Shown piece after piece: positions 13,238-25,439 of a stretch of DNA of 64,000 bases. Each line of letters starts with the position of its first letter. Position 1 is the first letter of the stretch. Source of the stretch: Darksidea phi (Eukaryota > Ascomycota > Dothideomycetes > Pleosporales > Lentitheciaceae); contig JASJFT010000007.1 in the NCBI GenBank assembly GCA_030770425.1, positions 252,245 to 316,244 of the forward strand, in the 5' to 3' direction. The position numbers and the translations under genes were made by a program. The notes beneath the pieces are model-generated. The model saw only the letters and a list, made by a program, of their open reading frames with translations, was not told the origin of the DNA and searched no databases.

Positions 13238-16200
13238 CTACGATATTGTAGCATTGTTTGTGCTCAAATTCCTCTTCCACCCACCCCATCCCCATCCGCC
13301 TCCCGTAGCCGCAGGTGCTGTGTTCGACGGCGGTGTTGTCGTTGGAGGGGCTACTTTTGCAGGCGGTGTTGTGCCACCCCATCCCCAGCCATTGCCCGCA
13401 GGATTCGATGTTGGCGCGGTAGCAGTTGGCGTCTGCACTCCCATAGCCTTTTTCATGCTCTCGAACTTGTTCTTCAGCTCCTCTAGCTCCTGCTTAGCGA
13501 CCGCCTCGGCTGTCTTCGCATTCACCAGTTCCAACAACAAAGCTTCATTCTCCACGGGGGCATGGTTCTCTGTTGCGAGGACCTGCTGCGTTGCAAGTGA
13601 TGAGGAACGTTTGGCGAACTGTTGCGCCGGGGCCTTTTGCGACTTTGTAGACGCGGAGCGGCCAAGACGAAGTTCACGAAGACCGCCGGTGGTGGAAATT
13701 GCGCTGTCTGCGGTGTTGGAGCGTGATAATGATGGGGATGTATCGGGTGTTGAGTCTGCCATCCATGGCATTGATCCTTTTCGAGCACTTTGCCGTAGGT
13801 CGTTTATCGTCTTCTCGAGCTTTTGGTTCTGGTTGTATGACTCTTGCAGCCGATGTCGTGTCTCCCTGAGTGCATCGCGAGCCAAATGCAGATCTGTCTG
13901 TGTGTCGCTAACCTCCCTCATCAAAGCTTGCGCCCGAAGCGACTCTGATGTTAGCTGCTCTTTCGTCCGGGAAAGATTCTCACGGAGGACTTCCTTTGTT
14001 TCGAACATGGAAGAAGCGCGATGGTGTGTTTGATGCGTTGGGAATCTCTTGTCTAAAACCTCGGCAGCCTCCACAACCTCTTGTGGCATAATAGAGACGG
14101 GTTCCGCATTTGTCTGCGTGGAGAGCATAGCGGCCGTGATAGTGGTCCTGCGTCGCGTCTCCCGCGTTGTTGGTGTAGCAAGTGACGACTGCTTCTTTTG
14201 AAACTTGTCAACGACCATCCGTACTAGCCGATGATCTTCCTTTCGGTCTTCTCGCTGCTTCTGCAAAGCCGCCTCGAGCTCGCTATTCTGGCGCTGCAGT
14301 TGGCTCACCGACATGAGCAGCTGTTCGATCTGATAGTGCAAATCGCGGTCTTTCGATGAATGTCCCATCCTGATGGACATGGCGGTAGATTCGTGACCCA
14401 TCTTCACAGACAAAGCGTCGCCGGATGAGCCTCGTGACATGTCTGTGAGGGCTGTACTCTGTGTGCCTGTCGACGTTTCGGAGCCATCAGTAGATATAAA
14501 TGTGGATGCAAGGCTTTGTTTCGATGGTGTCCGTCGGAGAAAACTGACGGGCCTCGACGGAGCGGACAGACCGGGGCTGAGTGAGACGGATTTGGTGGAC
14601 GAGTTCGAGGGACCCCATAACCGCCCCAAAAACGAAGTCGCAGACTTTTGCACCTTTGATTTTGAGACATCCTTCTCTTGTTCCTCTTTGAAACTCGCTT
14701 CCAAACCCTGCAGCTTCTCTCGCGTAACGTCATTGGTAAAGCTGACAAAGTCGTTCACCAGCTCATCAGCTGACTTGACATTTCGGCCATACGGATCCCA
14801 CAGGGACCGTCCCAAGAGTAACTGCATCACGTCTTCAAATTCTGTGAGGGCCAGAATCCTCTGCTCGTTCCTCTTCATGAGCGCGAGCGCCACGCGCATA
14901 ACTGTCTCGGAAGCGCCCTCGACAAACAGTACATCGTAAATGCGGAACAACATAGGTAGCGGACAAGTGACGGCGAAAAAGGATAGAAACCACTGCGACA
15001 AGTAGGCCGACTCAACCTGGAGCTCGTCAAGATGGGCAGCCAAGGTGGGCATGTGCTGATGCAATAGGCGTTGGAACTGGTAAATGCGCAGGTGCAGTCC
15101 AGATAAATCCGGGAGAAAGCATGACCGCAGGCCGTAGTCTTCCATGAGCCGTACGAGGACGCAAAAAGCCTCCTTGTCGCCCATCTCCATCAGAAGGGGA
15201 CCGACCAGGAAGCCGAGGCCCTGGCAGTAGCCGATCTTGTTGTCATACAAGCTGAAGCACTTTAGCACACGGCCAAGCATCTTCTGGCCTTCTCCTTCGG
15301 GGTCTTTGAACATGTCCACGCCAGGGAAACTCCTGCCAAGGTCCTTGTTGATGATATTCTCATATGGACTGGACTCGCCGCACAACTGGTCGTACTGGTC
15401 CTCAATGAGCTTGTCCCGGGCTCCCGCTGCACTCTGCCAGACCACTCCACGTAACGGTCCAGGTATGCCGCCACGTATCTTGTTGAGGGTGAGGGTGGGT
15501 AGGCGCTGTACGGTCTGAGGGTAGTCCCGTACCAGGGCAGCCCAGAATTCGAGGCCGGACATGGGAGGCGGGGAAGGCAGCTGTGACAAGCGAACCTGCG
15601 AGGCATCTTTTTCGACGAGGCGCTTCAGCGAATTGATCGAGGGAGGGCGAGACTGGCTGCGGGCGCGCGTAAGCTTCATGCCGGATTTCGAGTCGGCGAG
15701 AAGGGCATTGTTTTCTTGCTCTAGCCGAGCGAGTAGCAGGGCCATTGCCTATACACGTTAGGAACAAGTACGAGCATACGCCTACAGAATTCTTACATCA
15801 TCCTGGCCCTGTCCTTCTGGTTCTTGTTCCTCCCTCTTGTCCAGCTCGGCCCAGTTTACGTGTGCACTTTGATTCGAGCCGCTACTGTCGCTCCTCGATC
15901 GCTCGCCATAAGTAGGAGTTCGCGGACTCTCTGGGGCTTCTTCCTCGGGAAGTGATATGGTCGGACTGATATCTGCAGACATTTGTTCCTCGTCCTGGCT
16001 GCTGCGTCTCCCAAAGGCTTTCATAATCTCGCCAGAAGTTGGTCGTGAGGAGGCACGCTTCTCTAGGATTATTTCTGGCTGGCGCGTCGTTGGCGAAACA
16101 TGGTCGTCGTCGGCCGCATTGTCGTCGGCCGCATTGGCACCGTCGGTCTCAGAAAGCGGCACCGTCACCATCGAGTCAGTGGGGAGGGGCTGACTGTCGA

Positions 16201-16279
16201 CATGAGTCCTGGGAGAGCGCTCGACCATCGGCTGTGAATTGCGAACCGTGGCGTCCTTCTCGGCGTCCATGGTGGGCAT
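13238..16279 (-). CDS. TBC-domain Rab GTPase-activating protein (Gyp5/Evi5-like)
   Basis: Two exons, 16279-15797 and 15748-13238, joined in phase 0 across a 48-nt GT-AG intron, giving 997 aa. MDAEKD at 16270 is an equally possible start. The N-terminal 160 residues are acidic, Ser/Pro-rich and probably disordered. The TBC domain follows, with the arginine finger in NKDLGRSFPG and the glutamine finger in YCQGLGFLVGPLL, so both catalytic residues of the dual-finger GAP mechanism are present. After it come a Ser-rich linker, two coiled-coil stretches (e.g. QIEQLLMSVSQLQRQNSEL) and an unusual Gly/Trp tail with two GWGWGG blocks. By family it stimulates GTP hydrolysis on a Rab/Ypt protein in membrane traffic. 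The target Rab cannot be inferred. Confidence 0.92.
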
Positions 16280-17576
16280 CTCGTTGGGAGGTCAAGATAT
16301 GGACATCTGTAGTGCGTATGCAAGACGTAGGAGGGTATGGAGAGAGTGGCCCGAATGATGTCGTTGGTACGGCGCGTGTTTCTAACGGGTCCCGGCGCAG
16401 GAATTTGGCAGGCGGGACGTCCGTCAGAGGTGCAGACGGCGTTTCGAAAGAGTGGAATGGGCCAGGCCTCGCAGTCGCAAAACAACTGCACCGAATGAGC
16501 GCCGTGGGCGTCCGGCAGATGCAAACTCTAATAATGAGTGACTCGCACAGGTGTGCAGACAAACAAACAAAAACGCAGAACAAGAAAAGGAGGGGGAGAC
16601 GCGAGATGGGAGCTTCGAGGCCGTTAAGGAGGTCATCGGTAGCTTATCGCGTGCATATTCCTTGGCGTGAATTAAAACCGTCGGCAAAAAGGGCCACTCG
16701 TTGCTCAGAGCGCCACCGCCCGTTGCGCATCGGCGGCGGAGGAGCGTCTTCATAGGCCTGCGAGGCTGCCGTCCACCTTCCCGTTTGCACTGTCGATCCA
16801 TTCGCGGCCCTGCGCGACGAGTTCGGACGCACCACTGAGTATGCAGGGCACGCGAGAGATGGTTTACTCGTGCCAATCATCCGCGTGGCTCTGACCGTGG
16901 CAGCCATGGTGGAGCATCGCGTGGAACACACCACCCGCTCTGCATCACATCGAAACAGCCATTCATTCCTGCCAAGCCCTTGGTCTCCAGCGCGCGACGG
17001 CGTAAACTTGAGTAGGAACAGACGCTCTCTGCTGAACCCATTTCATATTCCATTCGCCCTATTTTCCTCCATGTCCGTCATTCCGATGCAGTCTGGCCCT
17101 CTTCTGTAGGGTCCCACGACTCCTCATATACTACGTCTACTCCGCCTACTCCGTGGACGCGCAGACCTCCGTCCTATCACTATCTCCCCGTATCCCTCGC
17201 TATCTGTAATCGACTGTGGACTAGACGGACGTGGCCGTGTCTGCATGTCCGTCTTACTCCATCCCACCACGGATGCGTCGTTCCCTCCACGGACAATCAA
17301 CTTGCCACTTGGGTCGAAAATTCTCCGGATACTGTCTCATTTTGGAACGACCCTCGAGACATCGAAGGCGTGTGATGATATTTGCCGACTGACGCAGTCT
17401 CCGTTCGCAACATTTGAAGAGGACATTTGAAGGAAACTGGTGGTCATGTGACGAGCTCCACAACCTTGAAGGACATGTCTAAGTCTACCAACAACCCCGT
17501 AATTTCAACTGCGTATTGAAATGCAGAAAGCGGAGCTCGACGGAGCATGCAAACATCCAAAGCCGCCATCCACTTC
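16280..17576. other. intergenic region
   Basis: Promoter side of the TBC gene and 3' flank of the next minus-strand gene. Open frames here are GC-driven and lack domain resemblance. No RNA gene or repeat was noticed. Confidence 0.45.
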
Positions 17577-18446
17577 TCATTCATGATTCCGCGTGTCCTT
17601 CACCCACTCACACTCGTCCGCCCTCACATCCAGCTCCTCCCACCCATTAACCTCCATATCCCCCAGCGTCTCCGTATTCTCCCTCAACCACTGCCACTGC
17701 ATCAATGCGCTCGCGGCCCCAAACAACAGCCTCCTTCCATCCCATGCCCTCACCGCCTCGTCTGTGAGTAGTAGCAACTTATCCAGCTCCGTCACATGAT
17801 GCCTCATCGCATCGCACATCTTCCTCGTTGTATACCCACCGGGTACAGGCGCCGCTATGAGTGTTGGCCAGATATTCGGAAGAAAGGGCGGGCGGTCGAG
17901 GCGTTGGGTGTTGTAGACGGGCGCCGGCGGGAGGGCAGGGGGTGAGAGTGCAGCCCGGCTTTCAACCACGATGTAGTGTGAGTGGTCGCGTTTCTGCCAT
18001 TCGTGGAGCATGTCGTAGCGCAGCGTAATCCGCATGGAGAGGTTTCGTTTCGCCGAGTACATCCTATACATGAGTGCCCTGTTCTCTGCAACCTGCTCCG
18101 GCAGCAGCGTCCGCGTCACCAAAAACAGCAACTCCTCCAGCAAATCCCGCCCATTTTCCACCTTCGCCAATACATTTGAAATGAGAAAAGGCCATTTTGT
18201 CTTACCGTCAACATCTTTAAGCAGGACCGTGGTGAGCTCTCGCAACTCCGGGTAGATCCGTGCAAACTCGAGGATAGCATCGAGTGAAGCCTCGAGAGAG
18301 CCGGTAAAAGGCGAAGGCACCGTCGGAGGGAATAGGTATTGCGGCGGAAGTCTGGCGTCATAGCTGGCGAGAGGCGTATCTGAGGGCGCTGTAGAAAGCA
18401 CGCTGGCGGCCCGAGGAGCAGTTCGACGGCCTTCGGGTTGGGCCAT
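17577..18446 (-). CDS. uncharacterised protein, tandem paralogue A
   Basis: Single exon, 289 aa. I do not recognise the family. The middle part is helical and rich in Leu/Arg (DLLEELLFLVTRTLL, then MRITLRYDMLHEWQKRDH). A Pro-rich linker follows, then a C-terminal helical block (VTELDKLLLLTDEAVRAWD). There is no signal peptide or clear membrane segment. The order of blocks is shared with the disrupted gene about 0.6 kb upstream (19012-19870): LLEELLFLVTR compares with LQDLYIFLTR, ITLRYD with LRLRYD, and TELDKLLLLTDEAVR with TQLDPYLDEDEMAMR. The two look like an old tandem duplication. Function unknown. Confidence 0.72.
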   Translation of the reverse strand: MAQPEGRRTAPRAASVLSTAPSDTPLASYDARLPPQYLFPPTVPSPFTGSLEASLDAILEFARIYPELRELTTVLLKDVDGKTKWPFLISNVLAKVENGRDLLEELLFLVTRTLLPEQVAENRALMYRMYSAKRNLSMRITLRYDMLHEWQKRDHSHYIVVESRAALSPPALPPAPVYNTQRLDRPPFLPNIWPTLIAAPVPGGYTTRKMCDAMRHHVTELDKLLLLTDEAVRAWDGRRLLFGAASALMQWQWLRENTETLGDMEVNGWEELDVRADECEWVKDTRNHE

Positions 18447-19011
18447 GCTGGTGCTGAGGGCGGAAGTGTAAAGCGTCTAGCATTGGGAAGATTCTTTTTA
18501 AGGGTGCGGTATGGTGACCAAGGTGAAGAGGTGCTGAAGTGAAGGTGGGTTCTGACGGATGGCCGGGTAACTGGGTGGAAAGATTTGAATGGGTCTTGAT
18601 AGCCTTCTAGGGAGAACAGAAAGGCGATTTGTGAACTGCATAGGAATGTCTGGAGGATTCCATGCCTAGTGCGAAATAAGAATGGTGTTGGACAGGTGGT
18701 TGGAGACATAGAATTGCTGAGCCCTTGTTGCCTAGGTAGAAATTCTGAACCTAGTACTGAGCATCGTAATAGCCGCCAACAGACAATGCCACGATAGTTT
18801 AGACTCGCATGAGGTAACCTGGCAGCTCCAATGCCTTATACAGCTGTTCATCTGGTAAGTGAGAGTAGGAATTGAAACACGAATAGTATTACTTTTACAA
18901 AATAAAACAAGCTGCATATATACATAAACTTCAGCATAATCCTCCCACACAATCTTAATATCCACTGTATAATACACTAAAGCCATCCTAATTCTTTAGT
19001 CTGTGCCCACT
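18447..19011. other. intergenic spacer between tandem paralogues
   Basis: About 560 bp, AT-richer than the flanking exons in its upstream half. No gene seen. Confidence 0.45.
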
Positions 19012-19870
19012 TTAAGCCACCTCTCTCTCCATCCCACCCACCCGTTCCCCTCTATACCTCTCTAACCCCTCATTACACAAAACCAGCCACCAAAACAAAT
19101 GCAACACCCTCGCCGTCCGATCCAGCAATGAAGGATGCATCCTCCGCATGGCCATCTCATCCTCGTCTAAATACGGATCCAACTGCGTCTGCCGATGTAT
19201 CATCTGATGAGGGACATGAAGACGCGGTGGCGGCATATTCGGAGGCGTTTGCAGCCATTGGATGAAGTTTGTACCGTTTGGCGTTAGTCCAGAGCGAAGG
19301 ATCGGCCGAGGAGGAGATGAGAGGAAAGGGTGGGTACAGGGGGTTTTCTTGGGTTGGGGGGATGTAGTCGGTTCCGCTCCAAGGGTCGTAGCGGAGGCGG
19401 AGGTTTAAAGGGGCGTTGTGGTAGGAGAGGTAGAAGTCGAGGAGGAGACGGCGGTTAGTAATTATTGTATTTAGGATGGCGATCCGAGTAAGGAATATAT
19501 AGAGATCTTGGAGATTTCCGCCGCCTTGAAGAGCGTGGTCCGTAGTAAAATAGTGAAGTAATTGGCGCCAATTTGGCTCGGAAAGGGAATTATCCGGATT
19601 GCCAATGTGTGCGATTAGAACTGAAGGGATGTCGCGATTGGGAGGCGAGTTTGCAGGTACACTGTGGAAGTCACCAATTGCTTGTTCGGGAGTTGGAATG
19701 TTTCGAATCAGGTTATCGGGATTGCCGGTCGCTCCAAACGCGTTTGGAGGCGGATATTGTGCTCGAGAAGAAGGGTTGTTGAGTTTGTGACTGAAGGGCT
19801 TACCGAAGTTGTTATGGTTGCTGTTGTTGCTGTTGCCTTTTCTGCCGCCAGTTCCAGGTCCGAACCTCAT
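19012..19870 (-). pseudogene. uncharacterised protein, tandem paralogue B, apparently frameshifted
   Basis: The frame opens at 19870 (MRFGPGTGGRKG). It runs through an Asn/Pro-rich segment and the conserved blocks LQDLYIFLTR and LNLRLRYDPW, then loses similarity to its neighbour at about 19330-19260. Similarity resumes in the +1 frame (FIQWLQTPPNMPP, then TQLDPYLDEDEMAMR) and runs to a stop at 19012. I looked for an intron that would restore the frame. The GT donors available (CCT/GTACCC, ACG/GTACAA) are phase 2, while all three downstream AGs need phase 0. The only phase-matched option is a poor GC donor (ATG/GCTGCA). So either a one-base indel disables the gene, or the assembly has an error here. 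Function unknown. Confidence 0.55.
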
Positions 19871-20587
19871 GTTGAGGTAGCTATGAGAAATATGGAGGCA
19901 AAAAAAGAACTTGAAGCGACAGTAAGAAAAGGACTGAGATAGAAGTTCGAGGAGGAGACTGATATTCAAAGATGAAGACTTCAGAATGGCTTTATACTAG
20001 TCGACCTCAGAGGGCCTTCGTGTGCTCAAGTTCCCACATAGCACACTTCCGCCCGAATGTTCAATTCATCGATCCACATGCGTGCGCTTAAACCCTCACT
20101 CTGACTCCTAGATGCTAAATCCGTCTACTCACATGCTTAGCAGTCAAGCTTTCTACGGATATGTAAGTGGTCACGAGCGGCATTGGGAGCAAACGACACG
20201 TGGGATGGCAGCGAATATGACTCACATAATTAGTAACCGAGGCTAAACGCATATGTTGGAGCCGCAGTGCTAGCTCATCTTTCGAGAACAAGCGGATTGA
20301 ATGTGTTGCGGAAACTTGGTGCCAGAAGTTGGGATGATCAAGCTCATAGCATGGTAGCCACCCGACTGCAATGTATGAAACACACGGCACGGCGACAATC
20401 CGGAGTTTAAACGAAGTCGCACCGAAGAAGCAAGTCAGATGGAGCTTTTTCATTTTAGCCGGCCCCTCTGACTAACACCCTGTTGATTCAGAGAAAGCAA
20501 CAGCAACAACGCCCCAATTTCCAAAGCACCATCACTACAGACACAAAACTATCCATCCCCACCAACATTCTAACAACCGTGCCCGAA
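19871..20587. promoter_or_regulatory. divergent intergenic region
   Basis: Lies between paralogue B (-) and the methyltransferase (+) and should carry both promoters. No gene is supported, and the 112-codon minus frame at 20115-20453 has no recognisable features. Confidence 0.4.
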
Positions 20588-21283
20588 ATGTCTGCCCCCA
20601 ACCCCACCACCGACCTCAAGTCCCGTATGAAACATTCCTACGACGCCCTAGCGCAAACCTACTTCACCAAATTCGTCACAAGCGATGACCCCCGTCGTCT
20701 CTCCTACCTCGCCCGCCTTGTCGACCTGCTAAAAGATAGCAAGAAAGGCTCGGCCTCTATACTTGAACTAGGCTGCGGCGCCGGAATTCCAAGCACAAAA
20801 ACGCTCCTGCAACAAGAAGTGCCAAAGATGCACGTTACTGCAAACGACCTGTCAAGCGTACAGATCAACATGGCGCGGGCCAATCTTTCCGGATATGAGG
20901 ATGAGGGGAGGTTGAAGCTTGTAGAGGGGGATATGACAACGCTCGACTTTCCTGATGCTATGTTCGACGCCGTGGTCGGGTTCTACTCTGTTATCCATCT
21001 GCCGCGGAGTGAGCAAACAGAGTTCATGAAGAAAATTGTGCAGTGGTTGAAACCCGGCGGCCTCTTCCTTGCAAACTTCGCTCAGGAGGAGCTAGAGAGC
21101 GAGGTTAATCCGAAGTGGTTGGGTGAAGAGGGGTGGATGTATTGGAGCAGTTGGGGTGAAGAAGGTAGTGTAAAGATGGTGGAGGAGGCGGGGTTGGAAG
21201 TGCTTGTTAGGGAAATCACCGAGGATATTTCTGATGCGAATTTTTTGTGGGTTATTGGGAGGAAGACGCAGGAAATCAAATGA
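20588..21283 (+). CDS. class I SAM-dependent methyltransferase
   Basis: Single exon, 231 aa from the Met of MSAPNPTTDLK. The frame is open further upstream, but that stretch is Gln/Thr-rich 5' leader. Rossmann-fold motifs occur in order: motif I ILELGCGAGIPST, motif II-like VTANDLSS, the VEGDMTTLDFP acidic loop, motif IV FDAVVGFYSVIHLPR, and LKPGGLFLANF. A conserved-type YDALAQTYF precedes them, as in many small-molecule methyltransferases of the UbiE/Methyltransf_11 group. Cytosolic, substrate unknown. It stands alone, with no biosynthetic neighbours suggesting a pathway. Confidence 0.88.
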   Translation: MSAPNPTTDLKSRMKHSYDALAQTYFTKFVTSDDPRRLSYLARLVDLLKDSKKGSASILELGCGAGIPSTKTLLQQEVPKMHVTANDLSSVQINMARANLSGYEDEGRLKLVEGDMTTLDFPDAMFDAVVGFYSVIHLPRSEQTEFMKKIVQWLKPGGLFLANFAQEELESEVNPKWLGEEGWMYWSSWGEEGSVKMVEEAGLEVLVREITEDISDANFLWVIGRKTQEIK

Positions 21284-21802
21284 TAGGGAAGTTTGAAGCC
21301 GTTAAAGGGTATAAGGAAAATGCAGGGAGTGTGAAATATATATCTTTCCATTCATCAACTTGGTTGCCTTACGACTGACTATCCAAACCCGCTTGGAAAG
21401 CCCACTATTAGCCCATCTCCAGTCTCATCAGTACACTTTCTCTCATTGAACACTACTTCGCTAACAGTATCAACCCCAGCCTTAGGTTATAAGCCAACTC
21501 AAACCCCTAGCAGGGTGAGTCAAAGCTAAAGAACCAAAGCCATGGGATACTACCGGATCAGCAGATGCCCGAGAGGAAATCAGAGACGAGGAAAGGAAGT
21601 ATCGCCGGCAGTCGTGGAAGGAAAGAAGAGGGAACATGGAAATAAGCCTAATGGCAACTCCACAACCATGCAAGAAGGCCGTAAAAATGATACAACCCAT
21701 GACCGAGAAGACGCCTCAGACCAGACAACCATCCATTAACCAACGCCAGTCGACATGATTCCGCAATTTTGTTCCATGAAGACACTCCATTAGACAAGTC
21801 GT
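21284..21802. other. convergent intergenic region
   Basis: Shared 3' flank of the methyltransferase (+) and the spindle-pole protein (-). No gene seen. Confidence 0.45.
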
Positions 21803-24800
21803 TTAGTACACACCAATTCTGGGACCATTGCAAGAAAAGTCGCGCTCTGCGGTATCGTCAAAACCCTCCCAAGGCAGCTCCTCTCCACTTTCGTCATCCT
21901 CATGGAAGCTCTGAATGGTAACCTTCTTCTCTTTGCTCTTCTTCTCGACCTCCGCATCTCCGGCACGAATCTGTTCCGTAACATCCTCAACGTACTGCTC
22001 GGTGATGTCATGATCCTGTTGACCCTCGAGCACATCGTACAGGTGGTAGATCTGGTCGTCCCTTGTTTGAATCTTGGCGAGAAGCTCGGCAACGGCCTGT
22101 TCGAGTGCAATGCGTTTTTTGCGGCCTAGGCTGGGGTCGTGTGCCTGGAGCATGGCGCGCATCACGGCAAGTTCCATGTGCAGATGGGCACGCTCATCCT
22201 GAAGCTCTTTGACAACGAGCGCGAGAGCTTCCTTGGGTGATCGCGAGGGTCGAAGGGTAGCATCGCCATCATCGGGCATCCGCGAAGAGACTGGCACGAG
22301 CTTTGGGACGCGGAGTGGGTCGGTCGAGGCATCGGCAGTCTCCCGTCGGCAGTAGGTGCAGTTGTCGTTATCGTGATGCTTACTGTGAATGGTCTGTGTC
22401 AAATCGATCTTCGTAGTCGTTTGCTTGCGCGTGTCAAGCTTGATGTCCGGGACGATGAAAGCCGATGTCATCTCGGTAGGAGCACTACGGCGACGACGGC
22501 TTGTGTTGCTGAGTAAGGACGCGTCAACGGCAGACTGCTTAGTCTGCGTGGCGTCTGCGTTGGTGGCATCAACGTTGGAAACATTCCCAGTGGCATCCTC
22601 CTCGAATTGTGTAACATTGGTCCTCGTAGTGGCATCTCTCATCGATGACTTTCGTGGCAAAGAAGGTTGCCGGTTGCTCTTCGCAGAGGCAATGGAACGA
22701 ACGGTGTCCTCACGAGCCTGACGCTCGGATCGAACAGTATCCTCACGAGCGCGTTGTTCGGATCGGATAGTCTCATCACGAGTAGTTCGCTCTAGCGGAA
22801 CAGACACAGCTCGGCCGCGTGCAGCAGCTCGCTCCTCTTCGATTTGGCGCCGGAGCCGTGCAATTTGGGCGCTGTCAATGAAGCTCAACTCGGTAAGGTC
22901 CAGGTCAGCAGGAGGTTGGACAGTGGTGGTAGAGGGCATGCCAGAAGCGCCACCACGCATGACGTAAGGTGTACCACGCGGTGCGAGTGATATGTCGGTC
23001 GTAGAGTCCGCATCGCTATCGACCCCGGTGATCTTATGCTGAGAAATAGGTGCCGACGCACTACGGCTCAGATCTACCGGCAGGGAGGTGCGATGCGAAG
23101 TCCTTGAAATCTTGATATATGACTTGCGGGGACTGTCCTCAAAGTGGCTAGACTGGAAAGAGGCGTTCGCTCTGCTATTGCGCGACTCCTCCTGGACGCG
23201 GTTCCGTATGCGGGTGCGAGTGTTTTCCTCTCGTCGATAGCTTGGCTTTCGCTGGTGAGGCTTCTCATAGCCGTTTTCCTTGTCCATTGACATTGGTGCC
23301 GGAGCGCTACTTTGCTGACCATTCGCCTGGCGAAGGCTCAAAACCTCCTGTGTCATATCCACTGCATGTTGAGCGGCCTCCTCACGTTGGGAGATTTTAC
23401 GCTTCAGCTCAGACTCCTTCTTCGACCACTGCTGATTGTCTTCCTCGTGTTGGGCCGCCAATTGGGCAAGTTCCTCTCGAAGGTGCTCGTTGTCTAGTCT
23501 CATGGCCTCGTTCGTCTGTTCCTGGTCGGCGTCTTGGAAGAGACGGATGGTCTCGTCCCGTGCCTCCACCTTTGACTTCAAGGCGGCTTCCTGGTTGGAC
23601 CAGCGGCGAAGATCCTCTTCACGTTTCGCCTTCAGGGAGGCTAATTGTGACTTTAGCGCTTCGTGATTCGCCTTTAGTCTGGCATACTCGGCCTGCTCCT
23701 GACGCGCCTTGCGAAGCTCAATGTCTTTCCGCGCGAGCTGCTGGGTGTGCTCGTCTTGCTGGGCACGAACTCGAGTCAACTCAGTTTGCAGAGTTGCGTT
23801 CTGCCTCTGCGTCGCATTCTCGGTTTGGTCTACTTGCCGACGCAGCTGGATCGTCTCTTCACGATGGTGTGCCTGTTCCTGCTCTAATTGATCTCGAAGC
23901 GACTCGTTGTCGGCGCGGAGGGAATCAATTTCCTGACGAAGCGCGTCATTCTCGGAACGCAGGGCCTCTTTTTCAATCTTCAGTTCCTCGCAGGTCTGAA
24001 AGGCAACACCAAGTTGGCTGGCCATGTTGTCTCGCTCGGAGCTGAGTCGTTTTTTCTCGATCTCAACAATGGCAGTCTTGCGTTCGGCGCGGTCGAGCTT
24101 TGTACGGAGCGTTTGGACACTGGCATCAAGCCCTACATCAAAATTAGTATCTAGTGATCTTCCGGAAAGCGACATTCTTACGCGTCTTCTCGACCCTCCA
24201 AGACCCTTTGCCGGAGCCTTCGCCATCTGTTGAGCCAAGTGCGCTGTCACTCCGTCGCAGTCTCTCTTGTGCTTGAGTTGTCGCCTTTAGTTCAATGATC
24301 TCTAGCTCCTGCTCCTCCATCTTCTTCTCTGCCTCTGCCCGCTCGTGTTCCATTTGCGCAACCTTGTCCTGTAGTAATTGAAGCGCTGCGAAGATGGCCT
24401 TTTCGTCTTGAGGAATAGGGACGCTGTCGACAGGAACGTGACTCGGCTGGCGACGGCCGCCACTGTTGGGTCCGGTGAGTCGAGACCGTGCTGGAGCAGT
24501 CCTGGAGAACACAGGAGTGCCGTCTTCGAACATTCCAGAGACTAACTCGGTAAGATTGGGCATGTCCGGCAGCACAAATGACTGCGCGGTCACGTTCTGT
24601 GCGGTGGCCGGCCGTGATCGTGGCGCGGCATTCACGCGCGGGGAGGCATCAACAACACCGTCGGTCTGCAGGGAAGTCTGCCTATTGCGTGAATTGCTCC
24701 ATCGCGTGCCCTTGCTGTGCTGAAGTGTGACAGTGGGCGGGCGCTCTTCGACAAAAGAAGACTCATCTTCGGATACCTTTGCGTGCAACTGCGCAAGGGA

Positions 24801-25439
24801 AGGATGCTTGCGTTCTTGGCTAGTAGATGTTACGAGCGGTTTGCGGACGCTAGCCGGACGTGGAGACGTGGTCATATCCATATCATTGCGTGAGGCGCGT
24901 CGTATTTGTGCGTCTCGTCGCAGGCTGCCTGATTCGGCGACGTAGGATTTGCGCGAGCGGTTGGTCGGCGGTGTGATATCGTATAGGCTGTCGAAGCCTC
25001 GAGAGCTCATCTTGGCTGGTGTGCTTCGGTTGCTCCTGTGACCTCCATTACCACCACGCACCTGCTCTATTGACATATCCTCCTCGTCCGAGCCGCTGTT
25101 GAAGTTGTTGAACATCTTGTTCACCATTGAGGTGTCAGGGTTCGGTTGCTCTGAGTGAAGGGGGCGCCAAGAGTTGATCTTCTTTGCAGTAGAGCGCATG
25201 CGAGGGTACTGTGGGAGTGTATTGGTGTCGTCGTCAATCTTGTGCTGCGTGGACATCAACACGTCGTCGTTGTCGAAGAAGTCGAAAGTGTCCTCGCCAA
25301 ACCCCGACCGTTTGGTGGGGTTTGAGTCGCTAGGCGGAGGGTGGACTGGTGAAATCGATCGTTGGCTGTGGTTGAGGCTGGCCGACAGTTCCCGTATAGC
25401 GCGCGCCTTCCCGTCACTGTTTGGTGGAGAGGACTGCAT
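21803..25439 (-). CDS. Ppc89/Cep57-like spindle pole body coiled-coil protein
   Basis: Two exons, 25439-24182 and 24132-21803, giving 1195 aa. The intron (24133-24181, 49 nt) is GT-AG with TACTAA and phase 1. The N-terminal ~400 residues are Ser/Arg-rich and contain FVLPDMPNLTELVSG, a segment I associate with fungal Ppc89-type proteins. A long coiled coil follows, with dense heptads from roughly residue 420 to 700. Near the C terminus are a Cys/His patch NCTYCRRE and a Cep57 microtubule-binding-like block (ALALVVKELQDERAHLHMEL, then DDQIYHLYDVLEGQQ). Three 11-residue units of the form REDTVRSERQA lie between. The fission-yeast relative is a core spindle-pole scaffold. Assignment rests on architecture and remembered motifs rather than a search. 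Confidence 0.72.

Noticed and set aside
16039..16755. 238-codon plus frame upstream of the TBC gene
   Set aside because: Antisense to the TBC first exon and its promoter. Arg/Ser/Trp-rich composition is typical of a shadow frame, with no domain.
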